Shown here in pieces: positions 10,001 through 18,421 of a stretch of 64,000 nucleotides of DNA. The notes under the pieces were generated by a model. That model was given only the letters and a program-made list of their open reading frames with translations, made no database searches and was not told the DNA's origin. The position numbers were made by a program, and so were the translations under genes. How positions within the stretch are numbered: the stretch's first letter is position 1; every line of letters begins with the position of its first letter. The stretch covers positions 5,656,001 through 5,720,000 of the forward strand of contig NZ_CP126115.1 in assembly GCF_030123505.1 (NCBI RefSeq). Reading direction: 5' to 3'. The DNA is from Neobacillus sp. YX16. Lineage in GTDB: Bacteria > Bacillota > Bacilli > Bacillales > Cytobacillaceae.

Positions 10001-10645
10001 GATGGAGTTTATCAATATGTGATAAAAACGACATTAGATTACACAAATGCCAAACCTCAGGTAGTGAAAATGCCAATTAAAGTAGACTCGATTGCTCCAA
10101 CGGTTTCTGATATCCAAGTAACGCCAAAGGATGGAAGATTTGAAATTTCCTTTAAGGCAAAAGATAATGAAAATGGAAGTGACTTTTTAGGAGCTGTTCT
10201 TTGGGTTGATGGACAATATAAGGATATTGCCCCAGGGGAAACCTCTTTAATTGTAAATAATGAACCAAAAAGTGTTGTCGTCTTAGCGGCCGACTATGCC
10301 TATAATCAATCATACGCAGTTTGGGGAGATCCAAGCTATGTTAATCAAGAAATGATCATTTCTTTTTTCTATGTAAGTCCGACGGAAAATGTTAACAAAA
10401 ATAATCCAGCACAAATTATTAGTTACGCTTCAAACAGAATAGACTGGACAATTAATATTAAAGATAGAAATGGAAAGATAGTCGATTCTTTTGAAGTGAA
10501 AAATGAACACACACTTCGAACCCAATGGGCACCTAAATCTGATCTGCCAGATGGTACGTATTACATGTCGGCTGATCTAGTTACAAAAAGTGGACTTAAA
10601 GCGACAACACAACCTGAACAAATAACAGTTGGCCAACAACCATAA
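7097..10645 (+). CDS. Secreted subtilisin-family serine protease (S8), Vpr/C5a-peptidase type
   Basis: The 1182-residue extracellular protease has a signal peptide (about residues 1-30, likely cut after VFA) and a propeptide (about 85-170). The S8 catalytic domain has Asp205 (VDSGIDY), His272 (SSHGMHVAGT), oxyanion Asn371 (AAGNAS) and Ser610 (SGTSMAAP). A PA-type insert lies at about 430-560 between Asn and Ser, as in Vpr and C5a peptidases. After residue 680 come Fn3/beta-sandwich-like domains, including a DLDNDGTLDSKEY segment that resembles a calcium-binding EF-hand loop. The ATG follows AAAAGGAG. There is no LPXTG anchor, so it is probably released. It is monocistronic, with a terminator directly downstream. 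Role: extracellular protein degradation. Confidence 0.95.
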   Translation: MKKSKKNLFKVMSTAALTSLIFSSSFTVFAESNDTTPQSHTIGKTAEQGRPLFFNKDNEETSKDDLYSKDSKKEGLAKPYSPNDVVRLIVEVEQPTEIDKNAKNKKTLYKQKQDKVIDEFSKKNKSKSKSPTKVKHRFFEGFNGFSLETEFQNIKDIQSIPGVTNVHIANTFQPTMGASKELVQAQKVWNQYGYKGEGLLVAIVDSGIDYTHKDMKLSDKAKDKEKWTQASINSKFQETEVNEVWYSDKVPTGYDWADNDTNVIPGPEGSSHGMHVAGTVGASGDETNGGVEGIAPGVQILAEKVFSDNGGGAFEDDIIAGIEHAVTMGADVINMSLGVDAGFVSEEDDPIQKAIRVATKNGTLVVVAAGNASYSTKNNLILSSLKPYADNPDIGVVGAPSISPYAVSVASYENSKIHYNTLADANGYQLPYQDQTQYNFKLSKALSPNQSYDLVYVGNGLKKADYLDQSGQPKVKDKIAVVKLQDQYSYYSNFQFDAERYGEALAVIIIPPDDMADYTYLGLSPYSIPAATTGKAVGQELIKKLTSGQTVQMKVSGGTWVENAKKDSMSDFSSIGSPHTLDFKPEISAPGGNIYSTVPGNDYEVMSGTSMAAPQVAGGSALLLQALYEKGMPHSESTVLKAKLALMNTAKVVMDPRTNGAVPYSPRVQGSGLMQIQNAINTPVIVTSKNAPLEQTGAVALKEIGQNTSFKLNVEAFDTPKGNKDDIEYQVYVDVLIDNTEMKEFDLDNDGTLDSKEYLTLTSDRINGVDITVNDKKVTQTEGASIKIKPGQTKMLTVNISLPDSLKKNSFVEGFVRLVPVAKDQNKAVPLSIPYMGFYGKWDKPQNIDPAAWEQDAFLGYTALWDDTSERYPMGYDPATGRFNLNHIAFSPNFFTNGVYSTFTTLRNVQKTEMYIEDQSGNNIQYLGDFSEYTGKPWKFGKNIMAYGDYLIGGYLWDMKDKSGQFVPDGVYQYVIKTTLDYTNAKPQVVKMPIKVDSIAPTVSDIQVTPKDGRFEISFKAKDNENGSDFLGAVLWVDGQYKDIAPGETSLIVNNEPKSVVVLAADYAYNQSYAVWGDPSYVNQEMIISFFYVSPTENVNKNNPAQIISYASNRIDWTINIKDRNGKIVDSFEVKNEHTLRTQWAPKSDLPDGTYYMSADLVTKSGLKATTQPEQITVGQQP

Positions 10646-10663
10646 AACCTTCATTTGATTTAA

Positions 10664-10710
10664 GAAAAAGCTATCGCTCCTATTTATTTTAGGAATTTGA
10701 TAGCTTTTTC
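10664..10710 (+). terminator. Rho-independent terminator of protease gene
   Basis: GAAAAAGCTATC (10664-10675) pairs with GATAGCTTTTTC (10699-10710), followed by T-rich sequence 19 bases after the protease stop codon. Confidence 0.85.
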
Positions 10711-10732
10711 TTTTGCTCAAAAAAAGCGTATT

Positions 10733-10849
10733 CTTTTTTAAAAGAGATCCCGCTCCGTCAATATAGATTTCGCTGCCCGAAATGTATTTGTCTTGGTTGG
10801 AAACATGGAATAGGACCAGATTGGCGACCTTTTTCTGGTATTCGTACTC
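10733..10849 (-). pseudogene. C-terminal remnant of a short-chain dehydrogenase
   Basis: The minus strand encodes about 38 residues matching the end of SDR enzymes: VANLVLFHVSNQDKYISG, then SEIYIDGAGSLL, corresponding to the usual LFLASD...SYITGSEIYVDGG. No Rossmann fold or catalytic YxxxK is present upstream, so only the 3' end remains. It lies between the protease terminator and the methyltransferase gene. A short homology call made by eye. Confidence 0.6.
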
Positions 10850-10936
10850 TATGTGGGACGTTTCGAGAAAATTGTATGTAAAAAACCGCCTGAATTTTGG
10901 GTACCTACTGACAATCATATATTTACCCTTCCCATC

Positions 10937-11857
10937 TTACCTGCAGACAATCACTTCACGAATAAATACCCCTTTTTTCGCAACTGCTCGATCAACAATC
11001 ACAAATCCCGCTTCAAGTAGAATCTCATCAATCGGTTCAACCGTTACAACTACAACTTTATCCGCAAACCTGCGGGCACTTTGAAGCATCTCAAGCTGCA
11101 CTTCAGGTGAAATAACCGAACACAAATTATAGGGTAAATCGATAATCGCAACGTCGTAATGCTTCGTGATGTTTCGCATATCTTCAAACTTCACTTCACA
11201 TGAAAAACCAAAGTGTGCGATGTTCTCTCGTGTTCCCGCTAAAATAACAGGGTTATTGTCACTCCCTGCGATATCAATCCCCATTGAAAGAGCTTCTACC
11301 AGGACCGTTCCGATTCCGCAACAAGGATCAATCGCCTTTATCCCGTTTGGATTCGGAATAGCAATATTCACAACTGCTCTTGCTACACGGGTGCTGAGTG
11401 CAGTGGAATAATGATGGGGCTTCTGCTGATGTTCATACCACACAGACTGACTTTCCACATAATCTCCGAATACCCATCTTCCGTTGATATTCATGACCCC
11501 AAACAATCGCTTCGGCTGCCGAATATCAGCCATACCTTTGATTTGTAAACCGACTTCCCTCTCAATGGAGCGCCGTTTCTCGAAGGTTTCCTCAACACTG
11601 CCAATTTTGACATACACCACTTTAAAGGTTTCCCTTATTTGCAAGGCTGCGACTTTTTCAAGAAGCTCGTGATAACTCTCCTCTTCAAAAATAAAGGCTA
11701 TTCTTTCTTTCATAAACGGACTCCGACTCGGATCAACTTTTACCGAACTCTCCAAAATACTCGTTTGAGACTCATTCCCAAATAATGAACGCATCTCCAA
11801 AGCACGCAATGAATGTTCATCTTCGTAGCTGGCGTAAGTATAGATATAGATACCCAT
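10937..11857 (-). CDS. Trm11-like SAM-dependent RNA methyltransferase
   Basis: The 306-residue protein has an N-terminal RNA-binding-like region and a C-terminal class I methyltransferase domain. The SAM-binding motif is AIDPCCGIGTVLVEAL, the acidic loop is GSDNNP, and the catalytic motif is DLPYN, the N6/N2 amino methyltransferase type (D/N-P-P-Y-like). This layout matches bacterial relatives of archaeal/eukaryotic Trm11 tRNA guanosine-N2 methylases; the exact nucleotide modified is unknown. The start is set at the ATG at 11857 because AAGGTGAGGGG precedes it, rather than the longer frame opening at 11887. The next gene upstream is a GIY-YIG protein. Confidence 0.85.
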   Translation of the reverse strand: MGIYIYTYASYEDEHSLRALEMRSLFGNESQTSILESSVKVDPSRSPFMKERIAFIFEEESYHELLEKVAALQIRETFKVVYVKIGSVEETFEKRRSIEREVGLQIKGMADIRQPKRLFGVMNINGRWVFGDYVESQSVWYEHQQKPHHYSTALSTRVARAVVNIAIPNPNGIKAIDPCCGIGTVLVEALSMGIDIAGSDNNPVILAGTRENIAHFGFSCEVKFEDMRNITKHYDVAIIDLPYNLCSVISPEVQLEMLQSARRFADKVVVVTVEPIDEILLEAGFVIVDRAVAKKGVFIREVIVCR

Positions 11858-11912
11858 TCCCCTCACCTTTCCATATAAAAAAGACAATAGGATCTCCCCA
11901 TTGCCTCATTCA

Positions 11913-12269
11913 TTATCTAAAAAACACCTTGTCGACGTTGTACTTCGACTTGGATTCATTAATGATAAACGTCTCATAAATTTCTCTATGTACGGGATCT
12001 TCAATGACACAAACTTCAATTTTTGTGACCTCATCACGATGGTTTTTGATGGGAGACACCGTATCCTCAAAATGCTTTTTGATTCTTGGGCGCAGCTTCC
12101 TTGCTTTCCCTACAAACAGCAGCTCATCGTTTTTGTTATAAAACATGTAAATGCCGCCTTTTTCACGAGTGATGAGGTGAAAATCGGTAAAGCCATAAAT
12201 ATTACTTAGCTCTGGATTGTCCTGTTTAGTAATCGTAACGTCTGGTTTTGGAACAGTTATTTGAATCAC
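11913..12269 (-). CDS. GIY-YIG nuclease family protein
   Basis: The 118-residue protein carries a single GIY-YIG domain. GGIYMFYN supplies the GIY half and LLFVGKARKLRPRIKKHF the YIG half with its conserved Arg. A Glu lies in the YETFIIN helix and an Asn in the final NES segment. The second motif is F-V-G rather than Y-I-G. It resembles the nuclease-like domain found in UvrC and in short stand-alone Bacillus proteins. The start is GTG at 12269 behind GGAAGTGAG. The target is unknown. Confidence 0.85.
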   Translation of the reverse strand: MIQITVPKPDVTITKQDNPELSNIYGFTDFHLITREKGGIYMFYNKNDELLFVGKARKLRPRIKKHFEDTVSPIKNHRDEVTKIEVCVIEDPVHREIYETFIINESKSKYNVDKVFFR

Positions 12270-12451
12270 GCAAGCTCACTTCCTTTTCTATATCGCTGTA
12301 TATGCTAACACAAATCATCTATTATTACTATTTCCTGATATCATCTTTTTAAAACGCTGACTTACGCTTCCAGTGATGACATGCTTCCCTTCAAGGAATC
12401 CATTGCTACTAAAATATTCAACTGTCTAACCTCCCGTTTTACCTATAAAAA

Positions 12452-12494
12452 ATGCCTGTAAACATCTAAAAAAATAGAATTTGTCTACAGGCAT
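12452..12494 (-). terminator. Terminator at the end of the ycj-type operon
   Basis: ATGCCTGTA (12452-12460) and TACAGGCAT (12486-12494) form a stem. On the minus strand it is followed by TTTTTTATA. It lies 17 bases beyond the last gene of the carbohydrate operon. Confidence 0.8.
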
Positions 12495-12510
12495 ATTTAG
12501 ATAGCTACTA

Positions 12511-13179
12511 TTATTGTAAGAAATATTTTTCCTTTATTTTCTCCCAATTAAGCTGGGATGTGGCTTCAACCTTGTAATTCGCATCAGTAAGATAATTCCC
12601 GACACCCACTGCAAACATACCGCTAGCGTTTATCGCTTCAATCCCCGCTTGCGCGTCTTCAATGCCAATCGCATAGGCAGGATTAGCCCCGAGTCCTTTG
12701 CAGGCTGTGAGGAAAATCTCTGGATCTGGCTTTGATTTGCTGATTTTCGCTGCATCTGCACAGTAATCAAATGCCGCTTCTAACTGTAGCGCCTTTAACA
12801 CCGTCTCCGCATTTTTTGAAACAGAAGCAAGTCCGATTGAAATCCCCTCTGCTTTGATGGCAGCAAGTAATTCGAGGATTCCCGGTAAAACAGCCTCTGG
12901 TGTTAATTCCTTTAAGAACTCACAGTAGTGCAGATTCTTTTTCGTCGCCATTTCTTCTTTTTCTGCTAAGCTGAAATCATTCTGGCGATTTCCTTCTATT
13001 AAAATTAACTCAAGGGAATCCATACGGCTGATTCCTTTCAGTCTTTCATTAAATACTTCATCAATCGTGATTCCCACTTCTTCTGCAAGCTGCTTCCATG
13101 CAAGAAAGTGATAATGTGCCGTGTCGGTAATCACTCCATCTAGGTCAAAAACAACAGCTTCTATCCGTTTATTATCCAT
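12511..13179 (-). CDS. ycjU: Beta-phosphoglucomutase (HAD superfamily)
   Basis: The 222-residue HAD enzyme interconverts beta-glucose-1-phosphate and glucose-6-phosphate. The nucleophile Asp12 and acid/base Asp14 are in VVFDLDGVITDT. Motif II Ser/Thr is in LASVSKN, motif III Lys in KISKSKPDP, and motif IV acids in GIEDAQAGIEA. Next to a GH65 phosphorylase, which releases beta-glucose-1-phosphate, this is the expected downstream step feeding glycolysis. It is the last gene of the operon, 11 bases after the phosphorylase. Gene order matches E. coli ycjU, so the symbol rests on synteny plus family. Confidence 0.93.
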   Translation of the reverse strand: MDNKRIEAVVFDLDGVITDTAHYHFLAWKQLAEEVGITIDEVFNERLKGISRMDSLELILIEGNRQNDFSLAEKEEMATKKNLHYCEFLKELTPEAVLPGILELLAAIKAEGISIGLASVSKNAETVLKALQLEAAFDYCADAAKISKSKPDPEIFLTACKGLGANPAYAIGIEDAQAGIEAINASGMFAVGVGNYLTDANYKVEATSQLNWEKIKEKYFLQ

Positions 13180-13190
13180 ATCTCATTCCC

Positions 13191-15413
13191 CTAATTCTTA
13201 ATTTCAACTTCAACGGTGTCACTCAAAAGATAGTCCCTGCCGTTAATCTCGATGGCTAGGTCCGGCCCTAAAAGCTTCGTGATTTCGAAATGCTGGTGAG
13301 TCAGCTTCACTTTAAGCTTCCGCCCCTGATAGGTAAGTGGAAAGACCAGTTCTGACCAATTTTCAGGTAACTTAGGATTAAAATTGAGACGGCCCGTTCT
13401 TTGCGACATATTCGCAAACCCAAACATAGTCGTCAGCCAAATGGCTCCTAAAGAAGCGGCATGTATTCCTTCATCAGAGGAATGCGGATTTGGTCCTAAA
13501 TCGATTAAGCATGCTTCCTTAAAGAAACGGTAGGCTGCTTCCTCATCCTCGCAGCGCGCTGCAACAATCGCATGAATAGCCTTGCTGAGCGAAGAGTCAT
13601 GAATGGTATGTGCTTCGTAATAATGGAGGTTTTTCGCGACTACCTCTTTTGGAAACAAATCTGGGAACAGATACAACAGCATCACGGTATCTGCTTGTTT
13701 CAGAATCTGCATTTCATTGACTTCAGCACGCGAATAATCCAGCAAAATCGCCTGACTTCCCTGTGTTTGTTTATACGGGGTCAAGTCAATTTCAGGCTTC
13801 GATAAGAACGTATCATCCTGTGGAATAATCTTGTCTTTATTAGGCTTCGGAAGATACAAAGTGTTCAAGAAGTCCTTTCCTCTGTTGAAAAGCTGTTCAT
13901 CGGTATGCTGGAATTGATCCATAAAATAAAGGGCTTGTTCTACATTGTAGTACGCCATGTAATTCGTATAGGCATTGTTGTCAATGTGCTCTGTGTATTC
14001 ATCCGGCCCGATTACATCTTTGATGGAAAGCTTGCCACCTTCTTCTACTGTACGGCTCATCCAAAACTGTGCCGTTTCTTTAAGCAGTGCAAGGCCTTCA
14101 TTTCTCATGAACTCTTCATCCAATGTGTTTTGGAAATACTGGACAACGGCAAAGGCAATATCCGCAACGATATGGTGCTCACTTATTGCTGAAGCCACCT
14201 TTTGCCGGGTTCCCGTCCGGATGTTGATTGCTGCAAACTCAGGTGTCTCCTCTTTTCCGGTCATGGCACTTTCCCATGGGAATAACGCACCTTCATAACC
14301 GTTTTGGGCTGCCTTTTCCTTTGCCTGCTGCAAATGAAGGTAACGGTAACGCAAAAGCTTTTTCGCCGTTTCAGGCTCTGTGAACAGATGAAAAGGAGCA
14401 ATAAAGATTTCCGTATCCCAGAAGACATGTCCTTTATAGCCTTCACCCGTTAGCCCTTTTGCACCGACACTGAAACGCTCGTCATGAGCAGGCGTCATGA
14501 TCTCCATATGATAGAGAGCAAAATCCATGGCGGTTTGGTCGAATTCATCAGTAGAGGTGATTTCAATTCGCTTTGCCTGCCAAAACTCCTGCCATTTAGA
14601 GGCCGATCTTTCAAGCAGAGCCTCATAGCCTAGTAAACTGTTAGATTTAAGATTTTCTAAACTATCACGATCAGGATTCGTACTCTCAAGTGAGGTGTAA
14701 ACGGTTCCGATTTTTTCAAATACAAACGGCTCATCTTTTACAAGATCTCCATCAATCGATGCATTCAACTGGCGGTTTTTTGCAGAGAAAGAAATCCGGC
14801 TTGCCCCAGGGGCATGTATGCTGGCTGCAATCGAAATTATAATTCCTGTTTCAGTTGTTTGATAGATTCCTTGGAGGATTTCCTCGTTAAAAACTCTAAC
14901 ACTTTCTTCGATTAAATGCTGTCTGCCGAAGTTTGTCTGCTGGGCATTGATTCCGGTGATCATCTTGATTCTCGCGGGTTTGTCCAAACTAGCGACGGTA
15001 ACCTTTGAGGCAAGCAAATGTAGATGGTCCTTGGCAGCAAAACGTTGGAAAACAAACTTAAAGCGGGCACCCGTTTTATTTTTCCAGATGAACTCCCGCC
15101 TTAACTCACCAGTCTCAAGTGATAAACCTCGTTCATAAGAAAGCACTTCGCCTTCAAGCATGGAAAAATTAATGCCATCAATCTCAATCAACATACCGGC
15201 AATATCCGGTAAATTGACGAGATCAGACGTTTCATTGGCCGTTGCTTTATTATAGACACCCGCCACATACATCCCGCGAATTTGACCGGTATAGTCCTCC
15301 TCATGGGCAGCCCGGACACCTAAATAGCCATTTCCTAAAGCCATAACACTCGAAAATTTATTAAGTGAGTGCAAATCAAAATTATTATCGTAAATTACTT
15401 GTTTCGTTTTCAT
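13191..15413 (-). CDS. ycjT: GH65 glycoside phosphorylase, kojibiose phosphorylase type
   Basis: The 740-residue cytoplasmic enzyme is of full family length. It has an N-terminal beta-sandwich (about 1-260), an (alpha/alpha)6 barrel and a C-terminal beta domain. The catalytic Glu is in GPDEYTEH at about residue 472, and phosphate-binding HSSDEGIHAASLGA lies near 640. GH65 enzymes phosphorolyse alpha-glucosides with inversion to beta-glucose-1-phosphate. The E. coli syntenic YcjT is a kojibiose phosphorylase, so kojibiose or a related alpha-1,2-glucoside is the best guess; trehalose, maltose and nigerose phosphorylases share the fold. The start overlaps the upstream dehydrogenase by 4 bp (ATGA). 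Confidence 0.92.
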   Translation of the reverse strand: MKTKQVIYDNNFDLHSLNKFSSVMALGNGYLGVRAAHEEDYTGQIRGMYVAGVYNKATANETSDLVNLPDIAGMLIEIDGINFSMLEGEVLSYERGLSLETGELRREFIWKNKTGARFKFVFQRFAAKDHLHLLASKVTVASLDKPARIKMITGINAQQTNFGRQHLIEESVRVFNEEILQGIYQTTETGIIISIAASIHAPGASRISFSAKNRQLNASIDGDLVKDEPFVFEKIGTVYTSLESTNPDRDSLENLKSNSLLGYEALLERSASKWQEFWQAKRIEITSTDEFDQTAMDFALYHMEIMTPAHDERFSVGAKGLTGEGYKGHVFWDTEIFIAPFHLFTEPETAKKLLRYRYLHLQQAKEKAAQNGYEGALFPWESAMTGKEETPEFAAINIRTGTRQKVASAISEHHIVADIAFAVVQYFQNTLDEEFMRNEGLALLKETAQFWMSRTVEEGGKLSIKDVIGPDEYTEHIDNNAYTNYMAYYNVEQALYFMDQFQHTDEQLFNRGKDFLNTLYLPKPNKDKIIPQDDTFLSKPEIDLTPYKQTQGSQAILLDYSRAEVNEMQILKQADTVMLLYLFPDLFPKEVVAKNLHYYEAHTIHDSSLSKAIHAIVAARCEDEEAAYRFFKEACLIDLGPNPHSSDEGIHAASLGAIWLTTMFGFANMSQRTGRLNFNPKLPENWSELVFPLTYQGRKLKVKLTHQHFEITKLLGPDLAIEINGRDYLLSDTVEVEIKN

Positions 15414-16453
15414 AATGATACACTTTCACCCTTTTCAGCTGATTGGTATAATGCCTCGATCATTTGTTGGATGACGTATCCTTGCTTTCCATCTGCCACC
15501 ATAACATCCTTACCTAAGCACCTATCGACAAAGGCTCCCATGCTTTTCGTATGTCGATCAGGGTCAGCGGTTTCTCTATTTAAAAGAGTAACAAGTTCCC
15601 CGCCTTCATCTGTATAAATTTGAGCAGGAAAGAGTGTCGCACCAGCTTCTGTACCAAAGAACTCAACGTTCATGACAGAGTCTTCTTTCATGTTCAGTGC
15701 AAAGGATGTTTCGATTTGTAACAAGCGGCCGCCTTCAAGCTCAATAAATCCGAACAGTGAATCCTCGACATCAAATTTAGTCGGATCCCATTCACCGAGG
15801 GTACCTTTTGATTTCTTCGTTCCAATCTTTTGATACATTTTTGCTGTGACTTTTTCAATTTTCGGGAATCCGAGTACATATAATGCTGCGTCAAGCATAT
15901 GTGCCCCCAAATCAATCAGTGGTCCTCCGCCCTGTACTTCCTTATTTGTGAAGGTTCCCCATCCTGGGATGCCGCAACGCCTTAATGCCTTTGCTTTCGT
16001 CACATAGACATTTCCAAGGACACCCTCCTTCACTTTTTCGCGAAGAATGGTGACATCCTCTGCGAACCGGTGATGGAAATCATAAGCGAGCAGGCAGTGG
16101 TTACGTTCGGCTGCTTCCTTCATTTCCTTCGCTTCAGCAGCAGAAATAGCTGGGGGTTTTTCACACATCACATCGCAGCCATTTGCAATCGCCTGCAGGA
16201 CATTCTCACAATGGAACCTGTTTGGGGTACAGATACTCACAATATCCGGCTTCTCAGCTGCATACATTTCTTCTGCATCCGTATAAAAACGCGGAATATG
16301 GTTTCTCTCAGCGAATTCCTTCACCTTATCAGGATTTGTACCGACAACTGCGACGATTTCTAGTTCTTCTCGTGTTTGATAGTAAGCAACGTGGACTTTT
16401 TCAGCTACTTGTCCTGCTCCAATAATCGCAACTTTCTTTTTCACAGTGGTCAT
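15410..16453 (-). CDS. ycjS: Gfo/Idh/MocA-family sugar dehydrogenase (glucoside 3-dehydrogenase type)
   Basis: The 347-residue NAD(P)-dependent oxidoreductase has a Rossmann motif (IIGAGQVAEKVH), the family EKP motif (CEKPPAI) and a catalytic Asp/His pair in LIDLGAHMLD. In E. coli the syntenic YcjS oxidises D-glucosides at C3, working with YcjR and YcjQ to convert D-gulosides to D-glucosides through 3-keto intermediates. It sits directly between the epimerase (8 bases upstream) and the phosphorylase, as in E. coli. Substrate assignment is by synteny, not by sequence alone. Confidence 0.88.
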   Translation of the reverse strand: MTTVKKKVAIIGAGQVAEKVHVAYYQTREELEIVAVVGTNPDKVKEFAERNHIPRFYTDAEEMYAAEKPDIVSICTPNRFHCENVLQAIANGCDVMCEKPPAISAAEAKEMKEAAERNHCLLAYDFHHRFAEDVTILREKVKEGVLGNVYVTKAKALRRCGIPGWGTFTNKEVQGGGPLIDLGAHMLDAALYVLGFPKIEKVTAKMYQKIGTKKSKGTLGEWDPTKFDVEDSLFGFIELEGGRLLQIETSFALNMKEDSVMNVEFFGTEAGATLFPAQIYTDEGGELVTLLNRETADPDRHTKSMGAFVDRCLGKDVMVADGKQGYVIQQMIEALYQSAEKGESVSL

Positions 16454-16460
16454 CTTCCTT

Positions 16461-17255
16461 TCAACGTAAGGATTCTCTCAGGTGTTTTACGGCTTGTCTG
16501 TATTCCCCATCAAGGTCATTGCCTCTTACACGACATTCAATGGTAAGAAAACCTTCATAGCCATCTTCTTTTAATGTGTGAAAATGTTTCTTGAAATCGA
16601 GTGAACCGCTGCCCGGTTGGAAACGGTGGTTATCAGCAAGGTGAATATGGCCGACTAGGTCACGGTTTTTACGTAGTGCTTCAGAAATATTATCTTCTTC
16701 GATGTTCATATGATAGAAATCGGCAATGATTTTTACATTCTTAAATCCGTTTTCTTCAATATAACTGCGCGCATCTGCCAGGGTGTTAATCATGTGGTCC
16801 TGATAGCGATTCAATGGCTCAAGGTAAATCGTTGTCCCTGTTTCTTCCGCTACCTTGTCAAGATAAACAAGAGATTCCGTTACAGCTTTTCGATCACCAT
16901 TCTGGCTTCTTGGTGAAGCCATTGGCGGCAGTCGATACGTAAACATTCCCCAAGCAGCCGGAACAACAATTCCTTTTCCGCCCACTTCTTTGAGTGCTTC
17001 AAGAATTTGTTTGATTTCTTCCAGCCCGTTTAGCCTGCGCTCTTCGATAAAATCCCCAATCCATCCACTGTAACCGCCACATGCGGTGGTAACGGGGATG
17101 CCCGTTTCCGCAATGGCTTCTTTCACTTCATCGAGATGGTCTACTAACAGTTTCCCGTCAATTTCAAAGCCTTCAAATCCAATTTCTTTTATATAATGGA
17201 ACTTTTCCTTAATATTCTCTGGAAAAAATGCTTGATTTTGTGTTCCGAGTTTCAT
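16461..17255 (-). CDS. ycjR: Sugar phosphate isomerase/epimerase (TIM barrel), 3-ketoguloside epimerase type
   Basis: The 264-residue protein is an AP-endonuclease-2-like TIM barrel. Metal ligands are visible as Glu in IYLEPLN, Asp and His in IIADFYHMN, His in VGHIHLADN and Glu in FLTIECRV. In E. coli the syntenic YcjR epimerises C4 of 3-keto-gulosides to 3-keto-glucosides, with a divalent metal. Its position between the YcjQ-like and YcjS-like dehydrogenases supports the same three-step route. The TIM-barrel family is certain; the exact reaction is inferred. Confidence 0.88.
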   Translation of the reverse strand: MKLGTQNQAFFPENIKEKFHYIKEIGFEGFEIDGKLLVDHLDEVKEAIAETGIPVTTACGGYSGWIGDFIEERRLNGLEEIKQILEALKEVGGKGIVVPAAWGMFTYRLPPMASPRSQNGDRKAVTESLVYLDKVAEETGTTIYLEPLNRYQDHMINTLADARSYIEENGFKNVKIIADFYHMNIEEDNISEALRKNRDLVGHIHLADNHRFQPGSGSLDFKKHFHTLKEDGYEGFLTIECRVRGNDLDGEYRQAVKHLRESLR

Positions 17256-17329
17256 CGTCTATTCCTCCATGAAAGAGATTTGATGTTCATTCTATGGATA
17301 GGCCGCCTATTGAAAGGCGGCACACATGA

Positions 17330-18388
17330 TTACTTGTTATATCTGATTCCCATTTTGATGCTTAACTCCGGACGTTGATCGACAAATTCCATATACGCTT
17401 CTGCACTTTCTTCAAAGCGGACAATCGGATCAATAATATCCTCACAATTTAGATAACCGTTCATTAACAATTCCCAGCACGTATCTTCAATCCGTTTTCT
17501 GTTCCAACGCGGATAATCCGGATTCGGCTCGCTGGCAGCACGAGAGAAGACAATCTTCGCATTGTTAAAATGCGCTTCACGTCCAAAATTCAATCCTGCC
17601 GGAAGCGGTTTACCAAATGCTACATAGGAAATCGTTCCACCATAGGCAATTCCCTTTAATGCTGCTTGAAGGGCAGCTGCCACTCCACTTGTTTCAATGA
17701 TGGAATCAGCACCCATTTTATTGGTGAGCTTCTTGACTTCATAGCCAACATCACAAGCCGTTGGATCAAGACAGAAGTCAGCACCATTGCGTAGAGCAAT
17801 ATCACAGCGATTTGCCAATGGGTCAACCCCAATCACAATCCTCGCTCCTGCTCTTTTTGCAAGCTGTACCGCGATTTGGCCAATCGCACCTAATCCGACA
17901 ACCACCACATAATCTCCAGCACGAACATTCGCATCACGAACGCCAGCCATCGCATATTGAGCTGGATCGTAGCAAACAGCATTTTGCCATTTTCCGCCCT
18001 CTGGCATTTTGCGCAGGCGGTGATTATCAACGGCATTCGCAATCAAGGTTTCCATGATAGGGCCATACGTACAAACCGTTTCCCCTAATTTGTAATCCGT
18101 TACTTCACTTCCAACTTCCACGATTTTACCCACGATCATGTTTCCTAGCTGAAATTCACCAAACACAATCCCTGGTTTAGAGCCTTCTTCACGGGGCATA
18201 AACATACGCCATTCTTCATTGAAATCCTCATCCATAAACGGAGTGATTCCGCGGAAGTCAACTACTTCCGTCCCGTGCTTTGGTGAAGCGAATTCTACAC
18301 TAATTTTGACTTCATTCGGTTTAATTTCACGATCTTCATATTCCACCAATGCAGCTTCTCTAGGTGCTGCAGCAATTAGCTTTTTCAT
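17330..18388 (-). CDS. ycjQ: Medium-chain (zinc-type) dehydrogenase, guloside 3-dehydrogenase type
   Basis: The 352-residue MDR-family dehydrogenase has a Rossmann motif (VVVVGLGAIGQIAVQLAK), an acidic cofactor-selecting residue in VIGVDPL and the family segment SIIETSGVAAALQAAL. It lacks the four-cysteine structural zinc lobe of classical alcohol dehydrogenases, as YcjQ-like members do. The E. coli syntenic YcjQ is a D-guloside 3-dehydrogenase. The gene lies between the permease genes and the epimerase, in the ycj order. Confidence 0.87.
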   Translation of the reverse strand: MKKLIAAAPREAALVEYEDREIKPNEVKISVEFASPKHGTEVVDFRGITPFMDEDFNEEWRMFMPREEGSKPGIVFGEFQLGNMIVGKIVEVGSEVTDYKLGETVCTYGPIMETLIANAVDNHRLRKMPEGGKWQNAVCYDPAQYAMAGVRDANVRAGDYVVVVGLGAIGQIAVQLAKRAGARIVIGVDPLANRCDIALRNGADFCLDPTACDVGYEVKKLTNKMGADSIIETSGVAAALQAALKGIAYGGTISYVAFGKPLPAGLNFGREAHFNNAKIVFSRAASEPNPDYPRWNRKRIEDTCWELLMNGYLNCEDIIDPIVRFEESAEAYMEFVDQRPELSIKMGIRYNK

Positions 18389-18421
18389 ATCAATATAACC
18401 TCTTTCATTATTATTAAAATA

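Noticed and set aside
10577..10918. Complete 113-residue minus-strand protein after the protease
   Set aside because: Only the central ~38 residues resemble anything (the SDR C-terminus). The ends read into the terminator and the protease gene.
12270..12450. Possible small gene between the GIY-YIG gene and the operon terminator
   Set aside because: No frame with a start and ribosome binding site was found.
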